IMG/VR virus record: IMGVR_UViG_3300020202_000142
Span: 1 to 41,443 of that record
Origin: a virus
Strand: one strand, 5' to 3'
Length of the DNA: 41,443 nucleotides
The translations under genes and the position numbers were made by a program. The notes under the pieces were generated by a model that made no database searches, had not been told where the DNA came from, and worked only from the letters and a program-made list of their open reading frames with translations. Below are positions 25,896 through 33,415 of this stretch, piece after piece; position 1 is the first letter of the stretch, and each line of letters begins with the position of its first letter.

Positions 25896-26425
25896 TCCCC
25901 CTCCTTCGCTTCAGTGCCAGACAGGGCGGCTTCCTTTACCTTCGTTAATCCCAAGAACTCCTTTTCGCTTATGTCATGATTGATTGCCTCAAGATACAGA
26001 AGCTCAATAGCTTGATCCTTCCTCTCTATGGCCTGCTTGAGGGAGGTGAGTTCTGCTTCTAGCTGATTCTTCACCATTAAAACCCTGTCGTAAGCTGCCG
26101 CTATCTTGTGATAATCATGGGCAATCTTTTCACGCTCCTCCTTGAGCCTCTCTAATTCTGCTACGTCAACGCTCTTAACGTTAGCCATAACTAAGTTCAT
26201 AGACGAATGAGCGGTCTTCGTAGCTTCGTGTAATTGCTTTTGGAGCCTCTCTATCTGTGGGAGGTAGTGGGCAACTGCATATTCAATACCAACTTCAACC
26301 CAAACAGAGTCGCCTTTGCCAACATATCCTCCCGGCTGAAGAAGACGATTTCTCCAAAGATCTATAAGCTTATTGCGTTCGGCTTCAAACCGCTCTTCCG
26401 AGGTGGTGGGGGTGGGTGAGGTCAT
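25892..26425 (-). CDS. Coiled-coil phage protein
   Basis: From the ATG at 26425 (ATGA overlap) this is 177 aa. After an N-terminal helix and a GDSVWVEVGIEYAVAHYLPQ segment come long heptad-rich helices. Such coiled-coil proteins are common in early operons; no specific function can be given. Confidence 0.72.
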   Translation of the reverse strand: MTSPTPTTSEERFEAERNKLIDLWRNRLLQPGGYVGKGDSVWVEVGIEYAVAHYLPQIERLQKQLHEATKTAHSSMNLVMANVKSVDVAELERLKEEREKIAHDYHKIAAAYDRVLMVKNQLEAELTSLKQAIERKDQAIELLYLEAINHDISEKEFLGLTKVKEAALSGTEAKEGE

Positions 26426-26823
26426 ATCCTTGCCTTTCTCCATGTATTCCAACTAGTATTCCATTCACCACTCTCAATGAGCCTAATACGTCTTTCGTTT
26501 GCGATTTTAACGGCATGTTGTGCATCTTTAGCCCACATACAGAAAGCAACGTGCTTGTTGTCATCATAAGGACGCCATTCTTCTTCCCATTGGTCTCGAC
26601 AGTCACGCACTGAGACTTCTTCGGTATTACCTTCTTTATCCATGATAACGACGTAATAAAGCATTCCCCGAGGGTGGTCTGGAATGTCGTCTAACTCGAT
26701 TTCTTCAATATCATTCAAGGCATGAAACAATCTTTTTGCATACTCAGCTTTCTCTCTTGTCGAGTAAATGCCCTCAACGCGATAATCTGAATAATCACCG
26801 TCTGTTACCATATATAATTTCAT
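26422..26823 (-). CDS. DUF7336-like phage protein
   Basis: This 133-aa protein begins MKLYMVTDGDYSDYRVEGIYSTREKAEYAK (residues 1-30; the first 20 are the diagnostic part), as in the DUF7336 family. A later segment CMWAKDAQHAVKIANE resembles its C-terminal helix. Function unknown. Unusually, 19 nt separate it from the gene upstream. Confidence 0.78.
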   Translation of the reverse strand: MKLYMVTDGDYSDYRVEGIYSTREKAEYAKRLFHALNDIEEIELDDIPDHPRGMLYYVVIMDKEGNTEEVSVRDCRDQWEEEWRPYDDNKHVAFCMWAKDAQHAVKIANERRIRLIESGEWNTSWNTWRKARI

Positions 26824-26842
26824 TCTCCGCTCCGGTTAGTGT

Positions 26843-27178
26843 TCATAAAATTCTAAATACGATTCGATTTATAACGGCATCGTATCGGCATCCATTAGCA
26901 TTGCAGAAGAACCCGATGAATTGCGCTGGAGTCATCTCTGGAAAACCTTCGCGGTTCACCTCTTCTTGAGTGATGGAGTCCAGCCGTTCTGGTGTGTTTG
27001 AGATGCAAACACATTCACCGAGCTTTACAACCTTCTCACCTTTTTTGAGGCCCATTGCTTTTTCAACTGCCATGAAGTGATCTCCGGGCTTTAGATATTT
27101 CCATCCAAGTCGACGAGTAACGTCCTTTTCTCTAGCTTTGAATTGTCGCTTGGTGAGAGCGAATGACATCATTCTCAT
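26843..27178 (-). CDS. ASCH/PUA-like domain protein
   Basis: This 111-aa protein contains MSFALTKRQFKAREKDVTRR at the start, then LGWKYLKPGDHFMAVEKAMG, and a closing RIVFRI strand. This is a phage version of the ASCH fold, which is related to RNA-binding PUA domains. RNA or modified-base binding is possible from the fold. ATGA overlap with the gene upstream. Confidence 0.8.
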   Translation of the reverse strand: MRMMSFALTKRQFKAREKDVTRRLGWKYLKPGDHFMAVEKAMGLKKGEKVVKLGECVCISNTPERLDSITQEEVNREGFPEMTPAQFIGFFCNANGCRYDAVINRIVFRIL

Positions 27179-27390
27179 TTGGTTATTCCTGCAATGTGGC
27201 GCTCAACCATTCTGATGTGCTTACATGGTTTGGGTTCTTCTTTTTCCCAAGATTTCGTTTCAAACCATCTACAAAAGCAGCAATGTCTTCCTGGTCCGAA
27301 GTAGTTCAACTGTACGAGGTAAGCGATTTCTTTGTCCTTAATCACAAGCCAACGCTTTGGATTGTCGTATGGCTCAACTCTGTAACTCAT
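27175..27390 (-). CDS. SWIM-like zinc finger small protein
   Basis: From the ATG at 27390 (ATGA overlap) this is 71 aa. Cys38 and Cys40 (CFC), then Cys56 and His58 (CKH) fit the SWIM pattern CxC...CxH. The N-terminus is a short beta-rich segment. A role in DNA or protein binding is plausible. Earlier starts would overlap the upstream gene more and are not preferred. Confidence 0.76.
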   Translation of the reverse strand: MSYRVEPYDNPKRWLVIKDKEIAYLVQLNYFGPGRHCCFCRWFETKSWEKEEPKPCKHIRMVERHIAGITK

Positions 27391-27590
27391 GATTGCGCAG
27401 CTAAAAGTTTTTCCATCTCTCCCGAGAAAATGAAGTAGTGGCAAAGGCGAATGTCGTGATGCGCTACATCATCGAAATTGATAGCGTTGTCGCTAATCAA
27501 TCCAAGCTGGCCTTGTAGAACATTCATAGAATCGAGGCCTCGCTCTTTAAACCAGGCCTCGATCCTCTTCTTCATTTCCTCGATCGGCAT
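27387..27590 (-). CDS. Unknown small early protein
   Basis: The ATG at 27590 lies directly after the upstream stop and gives 67 aa (PIEEMKKRIEAWFKERGL, then NVLQGQLGLISDNAIN). A TTG start at 27614 is possible. The first helix and the following segment resemble short phage proteins of unknown function. Confidence 0.68.
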   Translation of the reverse strand: MPIEEMKKRIEAWFKERGLDSMNVLQGQLGLISDNAINFDDVAHHDIRLCHYFIFSGEMEKLLAAQS

Positions 27591-27591
27591 G

Positions 27592-28062
27592 CTAGTTGGC
27601 CGGTGCGGGTTCAACTGCTGGCGCTTCTTCCTTGGGAACTACTGCTAAGGCAGGTGCCTCAACTCGAAGCTCGAGAAGCTTGTTCTGCTCATCAAATTTC
27701 GATTGAAGTTTATACCCTTGAATTTCTTGAAGCTCCGCATCGGGAATGGTGAGAGCGCCCCCGTTTCTTCGGATTAAAGCGATGAGAATGTTGTAAGAGC
27801 CTTGCAGTCTTGTCTTAAAGTCCATCGCGGCGACTTCTGCATCTCTCGCGGTTTTTACTAAATCCAGTTCTTCGACGTGAGTTTTAGGCAGTCCCTTGAT
27901 GACCATTGATTTTCTGCCAATGGAATCTACGCGGAATTTTCCGCCTTTAACGGGAATCACTTCGCCAAGGTGAACAACGCAATGCCCATCGGCTTCGAGT
28001 TCTTTGGCTAAAGCTGCATCGGTTACTGGTTCCAGTTCTCCTGTTTGTTGGTTCTGTATCAT
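27592..28062 (-). CDS. Unknown 156-aa early protein
   Basis: The ATG at 28062, one base after the nuclease stop, gives 156 aa. Residues about 20-60 are beta-rich (GHCVVHLGEVIPVKGGKFRV), followed by a helical part and an Ala/Pro/Glu-rich tail. A start at 28341 would overlap most of the nuclease gene and was rejected. No family was recognised. Confidence 0.75.
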   Translation of the reverse strand: MIQNQQTGELEPVTDAALAKELEADGHCVVHLGEVIPVKGGKFRVDSIGRKSMVIKGLPKTHVEELDLVKTARDAEVAAMDFKTRLQGSYNILIALIRRNGGALTIPDAELQEIQGYKLQSKFDEQNKLLELRVEAPALAVVPKEEAPAVEPAPAN

Positions 28063-28063
28063 T

Positions 28064-28474
28064 TTATTTTGTTTGGTTTTTAAGGTTTCGCACGTGCTCA
28101 ATCGCCTCGATTGCTTTTGTGCAAATGAAATAGGGGGTTCCGCTTTCTTGGAGTAAGTTTTGGAATTTGATTTGTTCCTCGGACTGCGTTTCTCCTGGCA
28201 TTTTAAATTCGATGCAAATGGCCCTGCCTTGGTGCATGACGGTAAAATCGGGCGCTCCAACCGCGATTGTGCTGCGTTTGTCGGTGCGAGCGTGGATGAA
28301 TGGAGTTCTAGAAAGCCTGAGCCAATCACCAAAAATTTCATGCATTTCCTTTTCCTTGCGTGCGTTATAGAGCTTGGTGACTTCTTCGGCTGTGAATCCT
28401 GAGTTGCCCAATAACTTGCGATCTTCCGGGCTCATGAGGCGCAAGATGTGTTCTGGAAGAACGGGAGCGCTCAC
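28064..28474 (-). CDS. VRR-NUC domain nuclease
   Basis: This 136-aa protein has a PD-(D/E)xK core: GAPDF with Asp76, then IEFK with Glu89 and Lys91, followed by SEEQIKFQNLLQESG with Gln101. This matches VRR-NUC nucleases, which include Holliday-junction resolvases and flap nucleases. In the operon with RecT it may process recombination or replication intermediates. The first 50 residues are a helical extension. Confidence 0.87.
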   Translation of the reverse strand: MSAPVLPEHILRLMSPEDRKLLGNSGFTAEEVTKLYNARKEKEMHEIFGDWLRLSRTPFIHARTDKRSTIAVGAPDFTVMHQGRAICIEFKMPGETQSEEQIKFQNLLQESGTPYFICTKAIEAIEHVRNLKNQTK

Positions 28475-28746
28475 TTGATATGCCCCCCGGCTTTGAGCAT
28501 GTCATCAGCGTAGGCGTACTTAGCTTCTGCTCTGGTTCGCTGCCTTATTTGTATGATCATGCCATTTGCGTCCGTTATTTCTTCATCTCGGTAATTCTGA
28601 ACGTCGAAGTCGGTCGCATGTGCTGCGAAGTAATCCCGAAGAGACATGCCATTAGCGGGAAGATGATATTCGATATACTCCCCATTAAAATCGTCGTACT
28701 TTTTAAATTCCTTGAAAGCCGGGAAAGCTGGTCCGCCGTTATTCAT
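28471..28746 (-). CDS. Conserved phage protein (GMSLRDYFAA family)
   Basis: This 91-aa protein begins NNGGPAFPAF, has NGMSLRDYFAAHA at residues about 33-45, and ends AKYAYADDMLKA. These are signatures of a very common phage family of unknown function. ATGA coupling on both sides. Confidence 0.83.
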   Translation of the reverse strand: MNNGGPAFPAFKEFKKYDDFNGEYIEYHLPANGMSLRDYFAAHATDFDVQNYRDEEITDANGMIIQIRQRTRAEAKYAYADDMLKAGGHIK

Positions 28747-28928
28747 ATTTCTGGTGGTAGGATTAGGGTTGGAGAATCGAGTCCGGATCGAACAAGCTGG
28801 CTATGCGCTTGATTGAGTCGCTTAAAGCAATCCATGCAGACAAATATTTGTAAGTGACAATCCCATGCCGGAAGCTTTTTCCACTCTTCGCCTAGGCCAC
28901 ACCCGCCTTCTTCTGGTATGTGTTCCAT
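28743..28928 (-). CDS. Small Cys-containing protein
   Basis: The ATG at 28928 gives 61 aa with CGLGEEW, WDCHLQIFVCMDC and a Leu-rich end. The CxxxxxxCMDC pattern could bind metal. A TTG at 28982 would extend it by 18 residues and overlap the gene upstream; neither start has a clear ribosome-binding site. Confidence 0.62.
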   Translation of the reverse strand: MEHIPEEGGCGLGEEWKKLPAWDCHLQIFVCMDCFKRLNQAHSQLVRSGLDSPTLILPPEI

Positions 28929-28941
28929 AAATCGTTTGCGT

Positions 28942-29280
28942 TTATAAAAGTGAGAGCTGGGGATTCCGCTTCTCCTCCTCAATTTGTTCTAAAATTTTTG
29001 CGCGCTCCCACGCTGGGATTGCTTTGACTTGCCTGACCTTTTTGCCAGTAACGGGATCAGAAACGTTGCCGACTTCTTTTGCCCAATGCTTTTGAACTAG
29101 CTCGGTGATTCGAGGTCGGACCGCATTCATGTCCGAGTAGCCAAGGGCTTTCATAACTTCCCTGTCCGTCATTCCATTGAAGCTTTGATGAAGCACCCCA
29201 AGAACTTCTTTTTCCCTCCGGGAAAGATTGTCCTTTTCTTCTCTCAGAGTTTGCTTTGAGTTTTCGTGTACGGATTTCAT
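28942..29280 (-). CDS. Winged-helix DNA-binding protein
   Basis: This 112-aa protein has RREKEVLGVLHQSFNGMTDREVMKALGY followed by DMNAVRPRITELVQK at residues 21-62, a winged-helix domain seen in many phages beside replication genes. It ends in a charged helix. It may regulate transcription, possibly the switch to late genes, or assist replication. ATGA overlap with the initiator gene. Confidence 0.8.
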   Translation of the reverse strand: MKSVHENSKQTLREEKDNLSRREKEVLGVLHQSFNGMTDREVMKALGYSDMNAVRPRITELVQKHWAKEVGNVSDPVTGKKVRQVKAIPAWERAKILEQIEEEKRNPQLSLL

Positions 29281-30116
29281 TTCATTTTCCTAATCATTTC
29301 CTGAAGCTCCTTACTCTTGGCTTCGAGGTCTTTGATTGCATCAATCGCTTCCTGTTTAAGAACCCATGTACCCATTTCTGTCTGTTTCTTGTTTTTTGGG
29401 TCGGCCTTCATCCGATTGATTTCTTTCTGACATTCTTCGAGAGCGATCTTTGCCTGGAATGGGCTTTTGATGTTTCCACCCTCCTTTGCCTCGGTTTCTT
29501 TCCGCTTGTTGTCGTGCCACCAAACGACTAACCGAGAACGCCAGCTATCGATCGGCTGGCCCTTTACCGTCCACCCGATGCTGTTGTAATGATGGTAGAA
29601 CTTGTCGGCGTCTTCTTCCGGGATGCTCTGTGAAAGGGCATGTTTTTTAACTTCTTCCAAAGTTGGCTTTTGGAAGCCTTGCGCGTGTGCGCGCGGTAAC
29701 GCACTCGGTTCCGATAACGGTTTCTGTAACGGTAACGGTTTAGGTAACAAATGCTTGCAGCTGCTTGCATCTGTAAACATTTGCTCGCAAGTGCTGTCAA
29801 ACGCTGGGAACTTGCTGGCTTCTGCTCTCGGCTTATTAGTCCAGTTAGTGAATTGGAGATACTCTTTTCCGTCCGCCTTGTAGAAGATCGCAAGTTGAGC
29901 TTTTGCCAGGTCTTGGCATAATTCAAGAACCTGCGATGTCCTAATATCTTCACGGAGGGGAAAGGCGTGGTTACGAAGCAAGACAGGGCTGGCTTCGTAA
30001 CGCCCGTAATCATCTACCAATGTCAGTAATCGGATGTAAAAAGATTGAGCCATCCAGTTCATTCCATCCCACTTTTCGCTAGTCGTGATCCCTGGTTTTA
30101 AAATCCTTTGGGGCAT
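29277..30116 (-). CDS. Replication initiator (DnaD/O-like)
   Basis: This 279-aa protein has an N-terminal winged-helix-like part (KWDGMNWMAQSFYIRLLTLVDDYGRYEASP, residues 16-45), a Pro/Leu/Ser-rich linker near 125-145, and a DnaD-like helical segment (DADKFYHHYNSIGW...SWRSRLVVWW, about 164-200). This plan fits phage initiators that recruit the host helicase or loader. The genome lacks its own helicase and polymerase. Repeats encoding the linker may act as the origin. Confidence 0.78.
   Translation of the reverse strand: MPQRILKPGITTSEKWDGMNWMAQSFYIRLLTLVDDYGRYEASPVLLRNHAFPLREDIRTSQVLELCQDLAKAQLAIFYKADGKEYLQFTNWTNKPRAEASKFPAFDSTCEQMFTDASSCKHLLPKPLPLQKPLSEPSALPRAHAQGFQKPTLEEVKKHALSQSIPEEDADKFYHHYNSIGWTVKGQPIDSWRSRLVVWWHDNKRKETEAKEGGNIKSPFQAKIALEECQKEINRMKADPKNKKQTEMGTWVLKQEAIDAIKDLEAKSKELQEMIRKMK
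29695..29748. other. Candidate replication origin repeats within the initiator gene
   Basis: TAAC units at 29697, 29715, 29727, 29733 and 29745 (four of them TAACG) are spaced by multiples of 6, followed by two TGCTTGCA units (29752-29770). They encode the Pro/Leu linker. Lambdoid initiator genes carry iterons in such a place, but codon repetition alone could explain this. Confidence 0.35.
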
Positions 30117-30119
30117 TGG

Positions 30120-30260
30120 CTAGGCGGTCAAAAGTTTGAGCGAGATTTCTTTCAGCCTAAGTCTTTGACGCTGGCGCTGAGCTTTCGTGATTCGATGAAG
30201 TTGCACCGATGAAGAAAGAACAGCTAAGGTCAGAAGTTTTCTCAGGCTTCGATGATTCAT
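30120..30260 (-). CDS. Small basic 46-aa protein
   Basis: This short gene fits exactly between the clamp-like gene (stop 30262) and the initiator (start 30116). It begins MNHRSLRKLLTLAVLSSSV and ends with a basic helix (QRQRQRLRLKEI). The basic helix suggests nucleic-acid or membrane association. Support is operon packing only. Confidence 0.5.
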   Translation of the reverse strand: MNHRSLRKLLTLAVLSSSVQLHRITKAQRQRQRLRLKEISLKLLTA

Positions 30261-30261
30261 G

Positions 30262-30780
30262 CTATTTCAGTGGCATGATTGCGCCCCTGCATCCTGCCTT
30301 TGTGGTAACTAAAACAGCTGCCGATTCGTTTTCATAAAACGAAAGCCTTATTTCTTCGGTGCCCATAGCCTGGGCTAGATCAAAGAGGAGTTTGGCATTT
30401 AACGTTACGGAATGAACCGGCTTATCTCCATCTTTGTCAGGGAAAACCTCGTTTACATTAGGGAAAGGTTTTTCAATGATTGGGCGCTCGCTTTTCCAGC
30501 CGTTGCGGAAAGCAATTTGATTGTTTGCTGTCATGTGGATATGCGTTTTCTGTTTTGATCCACCTTCACGAATGGCCGATCTCTTTCTTCCGTAGGTCAA
30601 CTGTTCTGCTGTGATGAGTCCTGGAAGGTCATCAACCTCCATTTCTATGGGAACAACAGCTGCAGCGATCCCGTTTGTTGCGACTGCCTTGCCTTCTCCG
30701 ACATAAATGTGATGAAGCAAGGGACGGTTTTCGTCCTTCGAAACTAACTTCTCTAATAGAAAGTTCTTTTTGATTTTCAT
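30262..30780 (-). CDS. Sliding-clamp-like protein (DNA polymerase III beta-like)
   Basis: This 172-aa protein has the beta-clamp strand/loop pattern: HHIYVGEGKAVATNGIAAAVVP at residues 23-44, a later VTLNAKLLFDLAQAMGTEEIRL and the final CRGAIMPLK. It is about half the length of bacterial DnaN and probably has fewer clamp domains. It may redirect host polymerase to phage DNA or act in recombination. Confidence 0.7.
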   Translation of the reverse strand: MKIKKNFLLEKLVSKDENRPLLHHIYVGEGKAVATNGIAAAVVPIEMEVDDLPGLITAEQLTYGRKRSAIREGGSKQKTHIHMTANNQIAFRNGWKSERPIIEKPFPNVNEVFPDKDGDKPVHSVTLNAKLLFDLAQAMGTEEIRLSFYENESAAVLVTTKAGCRGAIMPLK

Positions 30781-30786
30781 GAGTGA

Positions 30787-30939
30787 TTATTTGTGAGTTT
30801 GTTTTTTCTTTTCCTCGGCTTCGATGCGGGCCTTGGTGCTCGGTCGGTCGCCTATAGATTTCGGAAAATGTTTTCGGTTCAGGATCTTTTGCTGACGCTG
30901 ATGTGCTCGGCGGATTGATTTTTGGGACTTATTCGCCAT
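30787..30939 (-). CDS. Small very basic 50-aa protein
   Basis: This gene lies between the coiled-coil gene (stop 30944) and the clamp-like gene. It encodes MANKSQKSIRRAHQRQQKIL, a middle with KHFPKS and a Lys-rich end. It is rich in Lys, Arg and Gln, with no acidic cluster until the end. Support is tight packing and a plausible ATG. Confidence 0.52.
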   Translation of the reverse strand: MANKSQKSIRRAHQRQQKILNRKHFPKSIGDRPSTKARIEAEEKKKQTHK

Positions 30940-30943
30940 GGAA

Positions 30944-31705
30944 TTAGGTTCTGACAGTGGTTGAAATATCCTCGTAGATTCGAAGGCCGGGGCACTCGCG
31001 CATCCCCCCAGAGATCATTCCGCGAATAGCCGCGTTATTCGGAGTGATAACGCACAGATCAGGCTTTGCTTTGAAAAGCGCATGGATATCGATGACTTCA
31101 AACTTCCATGATTTTTTAACGACCATTCCGGCGGTGCGGGCAGGAGCAATTGAGTTTTCAGCTTGAGCTGTTTGGCGAACAGCCTCTTCAAGCTTCTTTT
31201 CCTCGGCCTCTTGCTGTTGAAGTACATCAAGCTTTTGAGCGGCTGTCTTCGCGGCTGCTTCCTGGGCTTCCAGTTGTAGTCGTTTCTCTTCTGCTTCCTT
31301 CAAGGCTTTAGCTCGGATGGCTTCTTGTTCCCTGCGAAGCTTTTCAGCCTTTTCGATTTCCTCTTTTTGAAAACTTGAAATGAGTTTTGAGAGACGTGAG
31401 ATCTCATCAAGAACCGGTCCTACAAAATTTTTGGCGGTGTTATCGATTAGGCTGCCGATTTCCAGGACTGGCTTCTTTACAAGAACCCGACTAGCTTCAA
31501 CGCCCTTTGTAATGGACTTAAGAACAGCCATCGCCTTAACAGCGTCCTCTTGGCTCTGAGCGTCCTTAACAAGAAGAATTTTTGATGACTCCTGAAGCGC
31601 ATGTTCTTTACGCTCCATTGCCGATTGGCTGATAATAATTAATGGAGTTTTTAGTCCATCAACAATGATTTCGGTGTTGGTTTCGATTACTTCGTTCATA
31701 TGCAT
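30944..31705 (-). CDS. Coiled-coil protein linked to RecT (DUF1351-like)
   Basis: This 253-aa protein has a long central coiled coil (residues about 85-175) and a C-terminal beta-rich part with KSWKFEVIDIHAL, then RECPGLRIYEDISTTVR. That ending is typical of phage proteins beside RecT or Erf genes. Function is unknown; a role in recombination or nuclease control is inferred from gene order. Confidence 0.75.
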   Translation of the reverse strand: MHMNEVIETNTEIIVDGLKTPLIIISQSAMERKEHALQESSKILLVKDAQSQEDAVKAMAVLKSITKGVEASRVLVKKPVLEIGSLIDNTAKNFVGPVLDEISRLSKLISSFQKEEIEKAEKLRREQEAIRAKALKEAEEKRLQLEAQEAAAKTAAQKLDVLQQQEAEEKKLEEAVRQTAQAENSIAPARTAGMVVKKSWKFEVIDIHALFKAKPDLCVITPNNAAIRGMISGGMRECPGLRIYEDISTTVRT

Positions 31706-31710
31706 GATGA

Positions 31711-32679
31711 TTAAGATTTAGATGCTTGTTCCTTGGCGGTTTTGAGATCAATCGCAGCGGCGTCGAGAGCTGCTCTTAAAGCGAGGTCTTCGAGTTTGTG
31801 CTTCCCTTCAACTTCCTTGGGTTCCCATAGAAGAAGGACTTCAAACGCTTTCGGGATTTCCTTCTCAATTTTGCCGAGAGATTTGCCTTTGATCGCAAAT
31901 AGCGCCGGGCCAGCAGGAAGATCAAAGTGAACCTCTACCTCGCGCCAGTTCCAGGCCTTAAAACCATCCAAAAGTTTTTGATAAGATTTTGCTCCGCGAA
32001 AGCCGATTGGTTGAGGTGAGGCATTAACTTCTTTGGGTTCAACTAGAGAGCAATTTTCATCGAGCGGATACTTTGATGGATCCACTCTAGTAACGGACTC
32101 GGCTGGCAAATCAATCACTGGCTCATGTACGGCCATACCTTTCAGAACGTCCGAGAAATTGTCATCTAAATTGAAACCTCGGGCTCGATACATCAGCATG
32201 CGGTCAGGATATTTTGCCCAAGTGTTAGTTCCCCAAAGACCTGCTATCTTCGCGTCTTGAACTGAAAACGTAGTTGTTTTCGGATCGCTCTCTCCGCGGC
32301 GTTTCGTGGTACAAACTGCCTTGCGATTATCGCCCGTTCCCTCGATTGTTTCTTTGATCCATTCTAGTTGGCCGGAAGCTCTAACTAGAGCCAATGGCAT
32401 CGATCCGTAAATCTTTGGCTTTCCGTTAATGACTCCGATATTTTGGAGTGCAGCCATCGGTGAAATTCCCAGCTCGAGGCCCATTTGGATTGCGATGAAA
32501 ACCGATTCAGGCTTCTCTAGTCCTTTTGGGCATAGTCCTGCCGCAACTACGGCCCTCGAAAACCTAAATAAATCTTCAATGCTTGTAAGCTGGACCCCAT
32601 TTCTATTGAGTGGAATTTGCGAAAGCGCAGCGGGGGCCTCTTGCTTGACTACTTCGTTTGTTTGTGGTGTAGTGCTCAT
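31711..32679 (-). CDS. recT: RecT-family single-strand annealing protein
   Basis: This 322-aa protein shows the RecT core: MGLELGISPMAALQNIGVIN and GKPKIYGSMPLALVRASG at residues about 71-110, then WAKYPDRMLMYRARGFN. RecT anneals complementary single strands for recombination and repair of phage DNA. The usual RecE-type exonuclease was not found; the VRR-NUC protein or a host nuclease might serve. No clear promoter was found upstream. Confidence 0.87.
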   Translation of the reverse strand: MSTTPQTNEVVKQEAPAALSQIPLNRNGVQLTSIEDLFRFSRAVVAAGLCPKGLEKPESVFIAIQMGLELGISPMAALQNIGVINGKPKIYGSMPLALVRASGQLEWIKETIEGTGDNRKAVCTTKRRGESDPKTTTFSVQDAKIAGLWGTNTWAKYPDRMLMYRARGFNLDDNFSDVLKGMAVHEPVIDLPAESVTRVDPSKYPLDENCSLVEPKEVNASPQPIGFRGAKSYQKLLDGFKAWNWREVEVHFDLPAGPALFAIKGKSLGKIEKEIPKAFEVLLLWEPKEVEGKHKLEDLALRAALDAAAIDLKTAKEQASKS

Positions 32680-32700
32680 TCTTATTGTGAGTTCGTTTTA

Positions 32701-32733
32701 GCCTCGAGTTCGTAGCTCGAGGCTTTTTCTTTT
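32701..32733 (+). terminator. Rho-independent terminator facing right, antisense to the early operon
   Basis: GCCTCGAG (32701-32708), loop TTCGTAG, CTCGAGGC (32716-32723), then TTTTTCTTTT. The T-run follows only on the + strand; on the - strand the hairpin is followed by TAAAACG. It sits in the gap upstream of recT and would stop rightward antisense transcripts before the control region. Confidence 0.75.
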
Positions 32734-32736
32734 GGT

Positions 32737-32997
32737 TTAAGGTGTGGCGCCCAGCTCCGTGGTGATTTTTAACGTTGCTGTTTCTCGCGTTTGGGAAGTC
32801 ACTGAGGCATTCCAAGCCTTCACGTGCTGAGCGGAATTTTCAGACTGATGCTGAAAGTTGTATGCGTCTTCATCTTCGCAACTGCTGAGCCATGCGAAGA
32901 TTGTGAAAGCGGTTAGGTAAACGCCTAACGCTTTAAAAATCGTACTGAGCCAAGTTTCATTTTCGTTGTGGTGGCTGTCCGTAGAATCGGGGTGCAT
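32737..32997 (-). CDS. Small single-TM membrane protein
   Basis: The ATG at 32997 has AGGAG 5 nt upstream and gives 86 aa. Residues about 17-36 (WLSTIFKALGVYLTAFTIFA) form one membrane segment, followed by a polar tail. It overlaps the end of the gene upstream by 41 nt in another frame. It may act in superinfection control or early host interaction. No family was recognised. Confidence 0.66.
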   Translation of the reverse strand: MHPDSTDSHHNENETWLSTIFKALGVYLTAFTIFAWLSSCEDEDAYNFQHQSENSAQHVKAWNASVTSQTRETATLKITTELGATP

Positions 32998-33148
32998 GTT
33001 TCTCCTTGGTTTTTGGGAAATTCTTGTACTGAAGCTTGATGCGTTCGATTTCGCACTTGGCGCATGAGTAATAGGTGCTGCTTCCAATCTGATAGGGCCT
33101 GAACTCTTCGCCCTGTACATCGCATGTAAAACATGTCTTAGTTTTCAT
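32957..33148 (-). CDS. Small zinc-ribbon protein
   Basis: This 63-aa protein has CFTC (residues 6-9) and CAKC (29-32), a four-Cys zinc ribbon, then a basic tail. ATGA overlap with the HTH gene. Its 3' end overlaps the following membrane-protein gene. Function unknown. Confidence 0.7.
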   Translation of the reverse strand: MKTKTCFTCDVQGEEFRPYQIGSSTYYSCAKCEIERIKLQYKNFPKTKEKHAPRFYGQPPQRK

Positions 33149-33402
33149 GCGGCTTTAGACTTTCCGTAGGCGGTTCCGCCAAAGGTGTGGGCTTCGTGAT
33201 ATTTATCTGCCCAATCTCGTCGAATGGCGTAGTTGCTTGCTCCCTTGGGTTTGCCCTTATCGGTTTCCTCGGGGAGCGTCGATCGACTGTATTTGACTTT
33301 GCCTTTTTTAAGGATGGAGACCCGGACCCACTCAGGATGCTTCCCAACTTCAGCTGCAAACTCCTTCAAACTAAGCCAAGGTTTGTCGAATCGGATCGTC
33401 AT
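33145..33402 (-). CDS. Small HTH protein, possible excisionase
   Basis: This 85-aa protein begins TIRFDKPWLSLKEFAAEVGK and continues HPEWVRVSILKKG, a helix-turn-helix of the MerR/excisionase type with a wing and a basic tail. As an early gene of the leftward operon it could be Xis or an early regulator. The integrase lies elsewhere and in the same orientation. Confidence 0.72.
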   Translation of the reverse strand: MTIRFDKPWLSLKEFAAEVGKHPEWVRVSILKKGKVKYSRSTLPEETDKGKPKGASNYAIRRDWADKYHEAHTFGGTAYGKSKAA

Positions 33403-33415
33403 AAATAGTTGCAGC

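Noticed and set aside
28063-28341. Extending the 27592-28062 gene upstream to 28341
   Set aside because: The extension lies entirely within the VRR-NUC gene in another frame, and an ATG directly after that gene's stop is more natural.
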